A stretch of 64,000 nt of DNA from assembly GCA_022497145.1 (NCBI GenBank), contig MU385876.1:301094-365093 (forward strand), written 5' to 3'. Under the pieces are notes generated by a model, which made no database searches, was not told the DNA's origin, and saw only the letters and a program-made list of their open reading frames with translations. The stretch is from Rostrohypoxylon terebratum. Lineage: Eukaryota; Ascomycota; Sordariomycetes; Xylariales; Hypoxylaceae. Each line of letters opens with the position of its first letter. Within the stretch, counting starts at the first letter, position 1. Shown here one piece after another: positions 33,347 to 44,947 of this stretch. The position numbers and the translations under genes are program-made.

Positions 33347-35119
33347 ATGGCCATCTACATCAAACGATTGACATGGCTTGGCATTTTCGTCGTTATCTGT
33401 TTCGCACTCTTCTGGGGTCGAACATTTTATGGAACAACAAGGCTATCTAATCAATTGTGCTCTATCATAAGTGTTTGTCGCACTGATTCCCCAGAGCTCC
33501 CTTCAGTCGAAGATACTCCTGTCATCCTCGAAGGGTATGGAAAATTCACGGGAACTACTATTAAAACCACATTAAGCGGTCTTGCACTCCCAGCTCCAGT
33601 TGATGCTTGGCTCGGCATCGATTATGCCACTCAACCCATTGGCGAACGCCGCTTTAACCCTGTCGACTGGCCGGCTCCGTTCGACGGCCTGAAGCTAGCC
33701 ACTTCATACGGAAAGGCGTGTACACAAGATATCAAATATGCCAGTTTAGAAGCTCAAGGAGAGGATTGCCTAAATTTCAATGTATATCGAACTCAAGGTG
33801 TTCCGCTGAGCAAAAAACTTCCCGTTTTTGCTTACATCCACGGTGGAAGTTTCAACTTTGGAACTAGTAGGAGTTTAGACGGAGCCGCATTTGTTGCCTC
33901 GTCCAAGGAACCAATAGTTGTTGTGAGTTTCCATTACCGCCTAAACTCCTTAGGCTTCCTACCTTCGGAAATGTTTAGCAAGGAAGGCCTCCTCAATCTG
34001 GGAGTGCGAGATCAATACTTCTTTCTAAAACATTTCATGCAAAAGCATATCGCCTCTTTCGGAGGCGACCCAGAAGCTATCACGCTTGGTGGTCGCTCTG
34101 CCGGAGCTCATTCTGTGGGCATACACTATTTTCATAATTATGGCCAGGACGCCGGAAAGCCCTACTTCGCCAGAACCATTCTCCAGTCTGGATCCGTCAC
34201 TGCACGAACATTCCCTAATGCCACTTATCCGTTATACATTCAGCAATTCGAAGAGTACATGTCATTCTTAAAGTGTCCTACTAATGATAATACCGCCGCC
34301 CTCGCCTGTCTGCGTTCTGCTAAACTTGCCGATATCAGAAAAATCAGCAGCAAGATGTATGATGACTTCCTATACAATAATACATGGCCGTTTCAACCAA
34401 CGCAAGGAGGCCCTTTACTAGAAAAGTTTGGATCCCAGTCTGGTTATGATAAGACTTTCTTTCACGTGCCAACACTTACCACCACCGTCACACACGAAGG
34501 AAGATGGACAGTTCCAGGTGACAAAAAGACTAATGACGAATTCATAGAGTATATGCACACAACTGCCCCACTACTAACCAATGTGGATCTCAAGTTGCTA
34601 GAATCCTTATACCCAGACCCAACAACAAATGTCAAGTCCCCTTTTAAGGATTCACCGAAAGAGAAGGCAGCACAATACTCACGTCTATCTGCAGCATGGA
34701 GTGATTATGCGTATATCTGCCCCGGGCAAGAGACTGCATATAGGGTTTCAACCGCTGGCGTACCGACCTGGAAAGGTCGTTTCAACACAAACAATAGTTT
34801 CCCGGCTTGGAAAGGCATTCCGCATGCGGCTGACGGAAAGTATACCTGGCCTGAACCAAAGACACAATACCCGGAGATCGGCCATGTGCTCCATGCATAC
34901 CTGTCCAGCTTCGTCACCACTGGAGATCCAAACACTCATCGATATCCAGGGTCTCCTGAGTGGCCAAAGTATACGCCCGAAGGATATGGACTTGATTCAA
35001 AGCCAGGGCACCAGCTTGTCATCCAGCCTCAAGACACCAAGGTTGAGACGGACGAAATTCGCCGCGGGCAGTGTCTTTTTTGGAGAGATCCCGAAAGAGC
35101 CCCGAGGCTAAACAAATGA
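33347..35119 (+). CDS. Type B carboxylesterase, membrane-anchored or secreted
   Basis: Single exon, 590 aa from the ATG at 33347. An N-terminal hydrophobic stretch (LTWLGIFVVICFALFWG) after two basic residues is a signal anchor, so the catalytic domain probably faces the lumen or outside. The alpha/beta-hydrolase core shows the oxyanion-hole motif YIHGGSFNFG and the nucleophile elbow GGRSAGAHS with Ser at residue 251. EDCLNFNVYR is the usual type B signature near residue 140. Candidate acid and base are Glu in THEGRW and His in GIPHAADGKY. It hydrolyses carboxylic esters; the substrate is unknown. It is the first plus-strand gene of the accessory block. Confidence 0.92.
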   Translation: MAIYIKRLTWLGIFVVICFALFWGRTFYGTTRLSNQLCSIISVCRTDSPELPSVEDTPVILEGYGKFTGTTIKTTLSGLALPAPVDAWLGIDYATQPIGERRFNPVDWPAPFDGLKLATSYGKACTQDIKYASLEAQGEDCLNFNVYRTQGVPLSKKLPVFAYIHGGSFNFGTSRSLDGAAFVASSKEPIVVVSFHYRLNSLGFLPSEMFSKEGLLNLGVRDQYFFLKHFMQKHIASFGGDPEAITLGGRSAGAHSVGIHYFHNYGQDAGKPYFARTILQSGSVTARTFPNATYPLYIQQFEEYMSFLKCPTNDNTAALACLRSAKLADIRKISSKMYDDFLYNNTWPFQPTQGGPLLEKFGSQSGYDKTFFHVPTLTTTVTHEGRWTVPGDKKTNDEFIEYMHTTAPLLTNVDLKLLESLYPDPTTNVKSPFKDSPKEKAAQYSRLSAAWSDYAYICPGQETAYRVSTAGVPTWKGRFNTNNSFPAWKGIPHAADGKYTWPEPKTQYPEIGHVLHAYLSSFVTTGDPNTHRYPGSPEWPKYTPEGYGLDSKPGHQLVIQPQDTKVETDEIRRGQCLFWRDPERAPRLNK

Positions 35120-35478
35120 TTTTTTAGAAGGGCTTCAATTATTATATCGAGATACCCATCTTCATACCTAATCCCTATATCACGTACTGATTAGAAATCT
35201 TTGACCTACATCGGCACGTGATCCGACGATGTGGAGTAAACTAGGTACCCCGAGCCGGCTTGGGGGATCCTCGGAAGAGTTGGGACGAATGGTTTAGAAT
35301 GACGTGATTCAACGCGTCGACCGTATTGGTGGACGTGCCAGGGGTCTCAATTCACTAAGTTTCCTTCGGCCGACCTAAGTCATTAAGGTCCTATGCCTTA
35401 TATTAGGTCTCTTATACTCTGATACTAGAATCACTTTCTTCGGGACATTTGCATCTTGCCGCACAGAAACCAAAGAAA
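35120..35478. promoter_or_regulatory. Promoter region of the first 2OG oxygenase
   Basis: 359 bp between two genes in the same direction. Contains CGGCCG near 35368 and a CCCCGAGCCGGC stretch near 35248, both with CGG/CCG triplets, but no diagnostic site. Confidence 0.4.
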
Positions 35479-36599
35479 ATGGCGACCTCATTCAGCGAGA
35501 TTCCGGTGATAGACCTCTCACGAGCGAATCACGAATCGACCAAAAGCGACTTGCTGGCTGAGCTCCGTCGCGCTCTTACAGAAGTTGGCTTTCTGTATGT
35601 GTCAAATCATAGTGTTCCATCAGCCGTGGTTGACGACTTAGTGAACGCGCTTCCGACGCTTTTCGACTTAGATGGCGAGGTGAAGAAATCTGTCGCATTG
35701 GAAAACTCACCACACTTCCTTGGTTATAGTGGTGTTGGTAGCGAGAATACTGGAGGCAAGACAGACAGGAGGGAACAATTTGAATTTGCTACTGAGCTGA
35801 CGGCAACTTGGCAACCCGGTCATCCTCTATATGAGCGTCTACGCGGTCCTAATCAGGTAGATACTCGAATTCAATATGAGTTTCCAGTACAATGCTGATA
35901 TTTTATAAGTGGCCGGAAGGATATCCGAAACTTCGCGCCGTCGTAGAAGCTTATATAGAAGAGCTCACAAGACTTGGCGAACGTTTCCTAGATCTGGTGG
36001 CTGAAGCTCTGTCGCTTTCCCCTGGAACATTCCAACCTTTCTTGTCAGATCAACACCGCCTGAAATTAGTGCATTACCCGGCGCTCCCAGTTGGCGACCC
36101 TGCTATCTCGCAACAAGGTGTCGGCCCACATAAAGACTCTTCGGGATGGTGGACATTTCTACTTCAAGCATCACCACCCGAAGTGAAAGGGCTACAAGTT
36201 CTCAATAAAGCGGGTGCTTGGGTGGACGTCCCAGTTGTTCCAGGCACCTTCGTGGTCAACATCGGTCAGGCGTTCGAAGTAGTCACCAACGGCGTATGCA
36301 AAGCGACGACACACAGAGTCCTCTCGGGTCCGCACGAGCGTTACAGCGTGCCCTTTTTCCAGGGTGTTCGTCGAAGTCTCACCAAAGCCGAAGCCATCGG
36401 GTCCTTGCAGTCGCACTTCAGCGCACTTAATATTAGCAAGGAATCCGATGAGGGGCATGCGATTGACTCTGCCTTTTTGAAGGGGAGATACGATACTTGG
36501 GGCGAGTCGCAATTACGGACAAAGGTTCGCAGTCACCGCGAAAATGGCAAGAAGTTTTATCCCGAGGTGTTTGACCAATACATTCACGACGATGCATGA
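35479..36599 (+). CDS. 2-oxoglutarate/Fe(II) oxygenase (isopenicillin-N-synthase-like), copy 1
   Basis: Two exons, 35479-35856 and 35910-36599, phase 0, 355 aa. N-terminal DIOX_N domain (IPVIDLSRANHES, VGFLYVSNHSVP). The 2OG-FeII_Oxy core has the iron ligands His200 and Asp202 (GPHKDSSGWW) and distal His261 (TTHRVLS), with Arg270-Tyr-Ser272 of the RxS 2-oxoglutarate site. The family hydroxylates, desaturates or demethylates small molecules. It converges on the second oxygenase with only 105 bp between stop codons, but the two are not close paralogues. Part of the accessory block; substrate not deducible. Confidence 0.92.
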
Positions 36600-36704
36600 A
36601 AGAAAAAAAACAGATTAGAGAGCTCTAATCGCGAAAACTTGGCGCGGGTCGAGAGATCATAGCATATTGCCATGAATTGACTACTACCATATTTACCAAG
36701 TAAT

Positions 36705-38010
36705 CTAGTCGTAATATTTTGCCGCCTTGCCACCGATAATTTCTTGTTCCGATACATCACTCCTCGGCTTGTCTCTAGTAACTCCCCGCGCCACGCGCGC
36801 CTTTACCCACTCGCCCGCCGTGATTCCAACCGCGCTCCCATCCGTCGTCTTATCGTATCCGAGCCTTGCCAGCACGTCGCTCACCACAGGCCTCAACTCG
36901 AGGCTATCCTCCGGCCTCACAAAGTACAGAACACCAAGACGGTCTATATATGCCTGGTCCGGAGGCGGCGCGACAACGCGATGGATGCTGCTCTTCAGGA
37001 ACCCATTGGTCAGGAATTCGAGCGAGTCGGCGAGGTTCACAGTGATCGATTGCGGGTACGGCTTCACCCACTTCCACTGCCCCTCGGGAGTTCGGACTTG
37101 CAGCGCGCTGACGGGCTGCCGGAAGAGCAGCGTTAAACTGCCGAAGTCCGTGTGGCCTTTCACCTACATGGAAAAAAAGCAGAAGTTTTAGTATCTCAAT
37201 GGGTACTTCAGGTACTTCATGTTCAAATAAGTTATACGTACCCATACGTTGTCCAGAATACGGTTCTGCTCCTCGGTTCGGTGGTGGTACTTCATGTATC
37301 GCAAGTGGCAGTCGCTTTTCTCCTCGTACCGGTGTGTCTGAAGGAAAAAGTCTTCGGGTAATTCGAGGATTATAGCGAAGAGGACGAGGAGCTTTCCCAC
37401 GATGCGGTCGTGGATGTGTCGAGCGAATGCCTCGATCTCGGCTCGGTTTTCGTTGATGACTTCCGGGTGCGGTCTCTCGAAGGCGGGAATGAACTTGGGG
37501 ATGTTATATATTTCGGTGTTGTCGTATACGCCGGGCTTTACTTGCTATCGGAAAAATGAGAAATTGTATAGGTATACGGGTGGCCAGCATAGAGGTACTT
37601 ACGCGAAGTCCGAGGGGCTTGTAGCCATTGTAGCCCCCGTTCTCAAGGTCTGCCCTATACTTCAGCTTCTCCTCGGTCGGTAACTGGAACACTTCTTTTC
37701 CAATAGCGAATTGTCGGTCGACTTGTTCTTGGGTTAATCCAAAATTGATGATGTAGAAGAACCCAATCTTCTGGATAGCGTCGAATAGCTGTGTCGCGAG
37801 TTTCTGCTTTCCACCTGGCTCGTCGAATTGGGAGAGATCCAATGTTACAAGGTCGGCCCAGTCAACTATATGATGTGATTAGTACCTATTTAGTCCGTTT
37901 TTTTGAGGACATTTGCGAATTTTCTCACGCTCATATTTCGTTTCGGGCACCTGGCTATAGGTCGGAATACTTGTCTTCCCTTGGGGAATGCTAGCAGCGA
38001 CAGCAGCCAT
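36705..38010 (-). CDS. 2-oxoglutarate/Fe(II) oxygenase, copy 2
   Basis: Four exons on the minus strand: 38010-37929, 37865-37603, 37544-37242 and 37163-36705, all phases consistent, 368 aa. The N-terminal domain contains WADLVTLDLSQFDEP and IGFFYIINFGLTQEQV. The iron site is GHTDFG (His220, Asp222) and distal His277 (SSIHRVV). The usual RxS is RLG (Arg291 then Leu-Gly, in DRLGVLYF), so the Ser that helps hold 2-oxoglutarate is replaced. Family role is oxidation of small molecules. It shares a divergent promoter with the Dal5-type carrier. Confidence 0.92.
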
Positions 38011-38800
38011 TTTTGTTTATTTGATGTATAGACAGATCTACGTATGCTGAACTCAGTGGGAATGATATGAAATCGCATCTAAAAATCCTCATAATTTACA
38101 ATTAGGTACCTACGCACGATTATCGCGACCCAGGGTATGGATCGATTTATGCATGCCACGAGTAATCAAGCATCGGATCCGATGCCGACGACCTCCACGA
38201 TTGCGTGATCGAGTTACCAACACTGATTCCAAATGAATTCATGGGTTTGCAGAGGCGAGGAGGGGGGTCTCTCGGTTCCAAGTTTCCGGGTTTGCGTCCA
38301 TCGTGGGTAGTTCGCGGGAGCTCATGCGAAGCTAAGCGAAGTCGTGATCATCCTGGCCGATGACGAATTTCGGGGCGCACGATCTGATCGGTCGAAAGCT
38401 CCCAACCTCGACCCTCCTCGCTCTCTTTCCATACCATCTTATCGGAACAGGTTCCGGAAATAAAAAATTCAAGGCGTGGTTTTCGTTTTGCTAGGAAAGA
38501 CGTAGACGCGATGGGTTTAGTTCTATAGCGACACGTCTTCTATCGAGGCCCTTTCATACGTAGATAATATTAGCCAGGTTCAATGGTCCTGGGCGAATTG
38601 ATACAGAGGTATTCGTGATTATAGTGGACAATGACAGTATGTTTCTAAGCGGGTCAATTCCCAATTTGTTTCTTGCCCGTTGGCTTGATCGTGTCTTAAA
38701 AGACTCGTCCGTCTGGAACGCCGTCGCGTTGTATTATGAATACCTTAATTAGATGATCTGACTTTTCCATGAAAAGCAGCCATCCTGTGTTTTAATCATT
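38011..38800. promoter_or_regulatory. Divergent promoter region, oxygenase 2 / MFS carrier
   Basis: 790 bp serving two divergent cluster genes. It includes a perfect 16-bp palindrome at 38170-38185 that holds inverted CGG/CCG triplets, listed separately, and a GTTCCGGAAA stretch at about 38451. Confidence 0.5.
38170..38185. promoter_or_regulatory. 16-bp palindrome with CGG-N2-CCG, candidate operator
   Basis: GCATCGGATCCGATGC is its own reverse complement. Its centre is CGG-AT-CCG. Zn2Cys6 dimers recognise paired CGG triplets, so in the shared promoter of two cluster genes this is a reasonable operator candidate; binding is not shown. Confidence 0.4.
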
Positions 38801-40851
38801 ATGGCCACCACAAAGACGCCCGAAATAAAGACCTCGGAGACAGGAGACTCCAGTGCTAGCAGCGTTAACGATGGATTCCACCACGTCCGCAGAGGAGAGA
38901 TAGTCGACGATATATCCGGTGGAGAGGTCATTGATGGATACGAGGCGGAGCGAATGCGCGCAAGAACGGCTTTGACGGCAGACGAAGAGAGGAAGTTGAT
39001 TCGACGCATCGATTGGCATCTCATGCCGTTATGCTCACTTATTTTCATGTTCAAGAATCTGGATTCCGACAATGTGAGTGGCCACCTATTTGAACTTGCT
39101 CCGTAGGAGTGAAAATTGCTAACACACGATTAAAGGTCTCAAATGCTCGTATCATGAATAAGGGAACTCACCAAAATATCATGACACAATTATCACTAAC
39201 ATCTGACGAATATGCCTTGGTTACTGCTCTCTACTATGTGAGTATAAGCTGAACAGTTCATAGGGCGATACCAGCTTACAGAACATCATAGATACCGTAT
39301 ATCGTGGGAGAGGCGCCTTCAAATCTACTCCTCAAGAGATTTTCGCCTTCGCATTGGCAATCACGAATTGTAGGCCGTTCCGCAATGCGCCCCTCTCGAC
39401 TAAGCTGAAATAAATACTCACGATTACCGCAGATGATTACGTGGGGAATAATGTTAGCGTGTAATGTTGCTGTCAAGAACAAAGAAGGATTATATGTAAC
39501 GAGATTTCTTCTCGGGCTCGGTAGGAATTCCTAAAGCATAGTAACCTTCTAGGATTTTGCTAACGTTGGTTGTAGCCGAGGCCGGAATGTTTCCGGGAAT
39601 TATCCTCCAGATGACGTATTGGTATCGGCCTGACGAAATGTCTCTTAGACTTCTCTACTTCTGTATGTGCTGCCAAGAGATATCAGCCGTCAGTAATACT
39701 GACTAGGGAATTAGATATATGCGGAAATTTAAGTGGAATATTCAGTGGTCTCCTGGCGTTTGCCTTCGACCATGCTTCAGGGGCGGGAGGACTGTCAGGA
39801 TGGCAATGGTGAGATCTTTTTGTGGACTCTCAACCATCGGAACAATGCTAATACCATATAGGCTGTTTCTTGTTGAAGCAATCGCGACAATTCTGCTGGG
39901 GATTGCCGTGTGGTTTCTATTACCAGATTGTAAGCGGCTTCATCAGACTAATACTCACCAGCATCCAGGCTAACAATCTATATTCTCTAGTCCCCCAGAC
40001 AGCATCATGGCTTACAGATAAGGAGAAGGCTTTCATACAAGCACGACTACCCTCCAACGCACCAAGAGCCGCAGAACAGGACTTCAAACTTGGCGAAATA
40101 ATCTCGTCATTGAAAGACAAGAGGTTATGGCTTTTCACTGCTATATGGGCCTTCTTCACAGTCGGCACTTCAGGTGTGCGATTTTACCAACCGACGGTCA
40201 TTGCAGACCTTGGCTTCACGTGAGGACCTACTGACTTACCCCTACTCCGTCGAACCATGAACTCACATTCGTAGCACTATCGCGCAAGCCCAACTCCTCA
40301 ACCTCCCCATCACGATCCTGGGGCTCCTCGTCATCGGCGTGACCGGCGTAATAGCCGACAACGGACGGGTACCGCGCCCGGTCTTCCCGCTCGTCTTCCT
40401 CACCACGATCCTGGTATGTTACGGCGTCATGGTCGCGTACCCGAGCAACGCGGCCGTGTACGCGGTGACCATGATCGGCAACGCCGTGACCGCGGCCTGG
40501 TTCCCGATGATGTGGCCGTGGCGCGTGCAGACGACGAGCCGGGCCACCGGGTCCGCTTTCTCGATCGGCTTCGTCAACAGCTACGGGCAGATCGGAGGCG
40601 CCATCGGGCCCCAGATCTTCCGGAGCGCGTACGCGCCGCGCTACCAGATCCCGTTTGCGGTTGCTATGGGATTGGTGGGATGCTGTATGATCACGACGTT
40701 GGTTACTTGGTGGGTCACGAGACGGACTGAGAGGGACACGAGGAAGCTTAAGTTGGCCAGGATTGCGGCGGCGAGGAGAGATGATGCGATCTTGGATGAT
40801 GTGGTGGATAATGACTTGAGGAAGAAAGCAGCGGGTCCCGCAGAGGTATAA
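38801..40851 (+). CDS. MFS transporter, Dal5 / allantoate permease family
   Basis: Nine exons: 38801-39073, 39136-39237, 39292-39369, 39433-39520, 39576-39662, 39715-39808, 39862-39929, 39991-40219 and 40275-40851, all phases consistent, 531 aa. The order of conserved pieces is that of anion:cation symporters: RRIDWHLMPLCSLIFMFKNLD, then TALYYIPYIVGEAPSNLLLK, LGLAEAGMFPGIILQMTYWY, GWQWLFLVEAIATILLG, FTTIAQAQLLNLP and IGPQIF. The family imports carboxylates, allantoate, vitamins and peptides by H+ symport at the plasma membrane. Divergent from oxygenase 2. The last exon is clearly more GC-rich than the others. Substrate unknown, but an organic acid would suit the enzymes around it. Confidence 0.93.
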
Positions 40852-42293
40852 ACTACCCTAGGAGAATAAGATAGAAGTCTGGATGGTACCCCTAGCTCCG
40901 AGGGGTCGCAAGCGGAGAATAGACGGATCGACTTGACTTGACCAAGAAATAGAAGAATCTGAATTCCAGATATCCTATCTAGAATAACACATATTCTGTT
41001 ACCCGGTTAAGTCTGCCGCCAAGCTATTCTCTTTAGACTTTGTCAGTTTGTGGGTTTGTCGGATGTAGTCGTCAGACCTGATGCTAGTCAAAACCTTTTC
41101 GGATGTGGCAGCGGATAACTTGGATAATCCAACCCAGTTGACAGAATTATGGATCCATCATAATGCATGTTATAAATCTCCCTGTGTAATGCAAGGGAAG
41201 TAAACCACGTTCTTGCTCAATTCCTCGTTGATTGGGTGGCGCTCCATCTTCACCGAATATCGGGACTTGGAGGGCATTTTGGGATGGCCGACCCCTGAAT
41301 TTTCGGAATGGAAACTAAGACCTCTCGGGAACGGTTGGTACGGGTGCATCCTACTTCTGCCCGAACGCTAAGAATCTCCACGGTCGAAAAGCGGTCTGTC
41401 TCGAAGATCTCCTATAAGATAGGATAAAAATTCCCAGCTTTTAATAGCCTACCCACACCCACACTTGTTCTCCTCGTGGGTATGTCGTATGGCTACCGGG
41501 GCCTCGGCACCAAACCCGCCGCCGCCCTAACGACTCCAAAAAGGCACATCCATGATAACCCCTGACTCCGCGTCTGACCTACAAACTCTGATGTCCTCGC
41601 AAACCACATCGAGCAAGTAGAAGGTGCTGTCGACAAAAAAAAAACAGAGTTGAGCTTGACGTCTTTGCCGAAAGAAGGTTCAGAATGCCGCATCAGAGTT
41701 TCCCTCATGCACACTTGTCACAGCTGGGCCAGCCAATCACGTCGCCAGTTGTGGTTCCTATTACTTAAAGGTGGCCGTCACCATACCTCCGAGAACGTTC
41801 GTCGCATCGCACACAACTTCAGATCCCTTTCACACACTTCTGTAGCTTGATTCATATGCCAGGGACCCAAAGGCCTACGTATATGTCTACCATACTCTGC
41901 GTCAAGCTGTTAGTACCTACATAGGTCCTAGGGTCCTGGGTAGACACTCGGATGCTTGAACAGGCCCTACCGAATCAATATCAAACACAAAAGGGACGTA
42001 TGTAGGTAAGTGGGTGTGTGTGGGTGAGGATAGACGCGCGTGAGCTGTCCTGTGCATAACTCACCCCAGAAAACCGCATCTGCGATATCGCCGCAGTGTC
42101 CATTCTCCACGCGCACAACGAGTCATGGTTAAAAAGCTTCTTATCAGTTAAGAAATCAAGAGGAAGCTCCGCGGCTTGCTTGGCTATATGTCTTAGCTAC
42201 ACGCTCTCTTTGAGTTTACCACCTTAGCTCGCGTGTTCTTTTTGGAAGGCTGATAGCACGAGGGAAAACGGACGAGAGAGGAGAAGAAGAAGT
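40852..42293. other. Intergenic, 1.4 kb, promoter of the DHA1 exporter
   Basis: Separates two transporter genes in the same direction. Contains a poly-A run at 41635-41645 and TAGGTA-like motifs near 41915-41940. Frames of 66-73 codons here are not convincing. Confidence 0.5.
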
Positions 42294-44144
42294 ATGTGGG
42301 ACAACGTTCGAGAGTCCAGCATCGGACAGATTACACGCTTTGTGTTTCGCCGTCTGGACTTGTTCCCCTATCCCGAGGAGCTCGATTCTTTTGAGCTACC
42401 GGCCGGACTGAGTGGAAAACCCGGCGTCTTGCTGGATAGCAAGCTAGAGAGCGAGTTGAAGAAGCAGGAGGCGCGATCCCACTGCGTAGAACAGTCCGTA
42501 ACCTCAACGGGAACGGCGACGCCCTCCGATGAAAAGGACCTCGAGGCGGGTGTCTTAGACGGAAACCTGACTATAGCTATAGCCACCGCAACGGCCGTAG
42601 TACATGCTCCCGAAGCTCCCAATGGCAATGGCTTGCCAACCCAAGGTGCTGCGATAGTAGGCTGGTACTCCCCCTCCGATCCGGCGAATCCGCAAAACTG
42701 GTCTTTCGCCAAGAAAGTTTGGATCACGACACAGATGGGGCTATACACCTTCGCCGTGTACATCGGCTCGTCCCTTTACGCTCCCAGTGAGGCTGAGGTG
42801 ATGGCCTATTTCAATACTTCGTATGAAGCTGCGACACTCGGCATTGCGCTCTATGTCATGGGCTACGGCCTCGGACCCCTGCTCTGGGCACCGCTCACCG
42901 AGATCCCGGCCGTGGGTCGCACCTCTGTGTACATCATCACATTGTTCATATTCGCGTGGCTGGCGTTAGGCGCCACCGTCGTCGATAATTTCGCCGGGCT
43001 TCTCGTGCTGCGGTTCTGGCTCGGGTTCTTCGGGTCGCCGTGTTTAGCCGCCGTCGGCGCTACGCTCGATGATATGTTCGCGCCGTGGAAGCTGCCGTAC
43101 GTGCTCATGATCTGGTCGGCGTCTTCGACTTTGGGTCCGGCGCTCGGCCCCATCGTGTCCGGGTTCGCCGTGAGCGAGATGGGTTGGCGGTGGAGTGGGT
43201 GGGAGCTCTTCTGGCTGGCCGCCCCGGTCTGGCTTCTGATGTTTCTGACGTTGCCTGAGACGAACCCGGACACGATATTACATCGGCGGGCGAGCAGGTT
43301 GCGTGCGTGCACAGGGCGATCCGATCTCACATGCGAAGCGGACCTCAAACGCGCGCACATGCTCACGACGAGACAAATCGTCACCGACGCACTGATCAAG
43401 CCATGGGAGATCAACGCATTGGACCCAGCGGTGTTATATACTACGGTGTACTCCTCAGTGCTGTACGGGACGTATTATTCTTTCTTCGAAGCATTCCCTC
43501 TGGTGTTCACTGACATGCACGGGTTCAATTTGGGGGAGTCCGGACTACCGTTCTTGGCGTTCATGCCGGGCCTGGTGATCGCCATAACAGGCTACATAAT
43601 CTGGTTTCGGAGCAATGTAGAGCCTAAGATGCATAAGGAGGCGCCGCCACTTTACGGAGATCCTGAGAGTAGGCTTTTCCCAGCCGTGGCGACGACGATG
43701 CTGGGTCCGACTGGATTGTTCATTTTTGGTGAGTTAAGCCCCTATCTTGATACCGGAGATTAATACTCTATGATTCAACAGTTCAATACTAACACAAACT
43801 CCTGATTAGCCTGGACTTCACGACCTGACATCCACTGGATCGTACCTATCATAGGCCTCATGGTACTCTTCATCTGCTTCGTAATCGCATTTCAGTGCAT
43901 GAACTTCTATATCGCGCGGTGTTACCCGAAATACTCAGCGTCCATCTTCGCCGCGAACACGTTCGCCCGGAGTTGCTTCGCTGCCGCTTCTATCTTATTC
44001 TCGGGGCCCATGTACGAGAAACTTGGCGTCGGTGGTGGTGTCAGCTTATTGGGCGGACTTTCGGTGCTCTGTGGTGCGGGGATGGTCTTCCTTTGGCGTC
44101 ACGGCGAGAAACTAAGACTTAGGAGTAGATTCGCCCAATCTTGA
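42294..44144 (+). CDS. MFS drug:H+ antiporter, DHA1 family (Flr1-like)
   Basis: Two exons, 42294-43728 and 43810-44144, joined at G|CC (Ala), 589 aa. A long cytosolic N-terminus (about 120 residues, beginning MWDNVRESSIGQITRFVFRR) precedes the first helix. The stretch NPQNWSFAKKVWIT is the typical lead into helix 1 of DHA1 multidrug exporters such as Flr1, and GLGPLLWAPLTEIPAVGRT matches the conserved motif of helices 2-3. About twelve helices in total. These pumps expel fungicides, toxins or the cell's own metabolites. It is the last gene of the accessory block and may protect against a pathway intermediate. Confidence 0.92.
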
Positions 44145-44947
44145 CTGCCAGCGAAGGCAGCTAGAGTATGAAGCGTATGTATATATAAAATAAGTAGGAT
44201 TACGGGTATAGTTATGGTATCTAGAGTAAAATAAGCAAAGAAGCATGACTAGATTTGGAAGGAATATGATTCAAAAAGCACTGGACTGGACTCAAATTGA
44301 AGCCATTATCAATCGACCATGTTGTATAATCCTTGTTGGTGGATCGTATAATACAATGCTATAATACAAGCCGATGCCGATGTACTAGACTACGGTGTTT
44401 CCCTTCCGAGGGGCATTTTTGAATGCATATGCTCGAAGCAATAACGTGTGGTTGCGAGCCGGTCCTCTTAAAATTCGAGAGCCTTGGTATATCCGTCACG
44501 TTCGCCGTATCCGACTCCGTAGAGTTCCCTGACTACTGTACGTATCTCCACTCCTTTGAAATTTATACCAGTGATCTTTAATCCTGACCTAATGCGTGCA
44601 TACATCTAATGACTCAATGGGAATTGCTATGGTATTGTGGACTCCCTAATGTAAAGATCTTAATATCCTCTTAACGCCTTGAACGATTTCAATGCAGAGC
44701 AAACGAATACCGCCGTCCCTTTTCTGGATGTACCTATTTAATTCACGAATGCCAAATCCGGTTATTGACCGAATATTCGAATGTACTAATGGCCCGAAGT
44801 AGAAACCCCCTAACTCCTTTTAAAGTATGGAATGATTTTTTTTTGCCCAGAATCCATTACAAATAAGACCATTTAGCAATTCGTGATGTGACGCCGTGTA
44901 TGCAATCCAAGGTTTCCGGGGCCATTTATGCTTAGACACCTGGTAAA
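44145..44947. other. Intergenic between convergent genes
   Basis: 803 bp of 3' flanks. No coding frame or repeat recognised. Confidence 0.5.
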
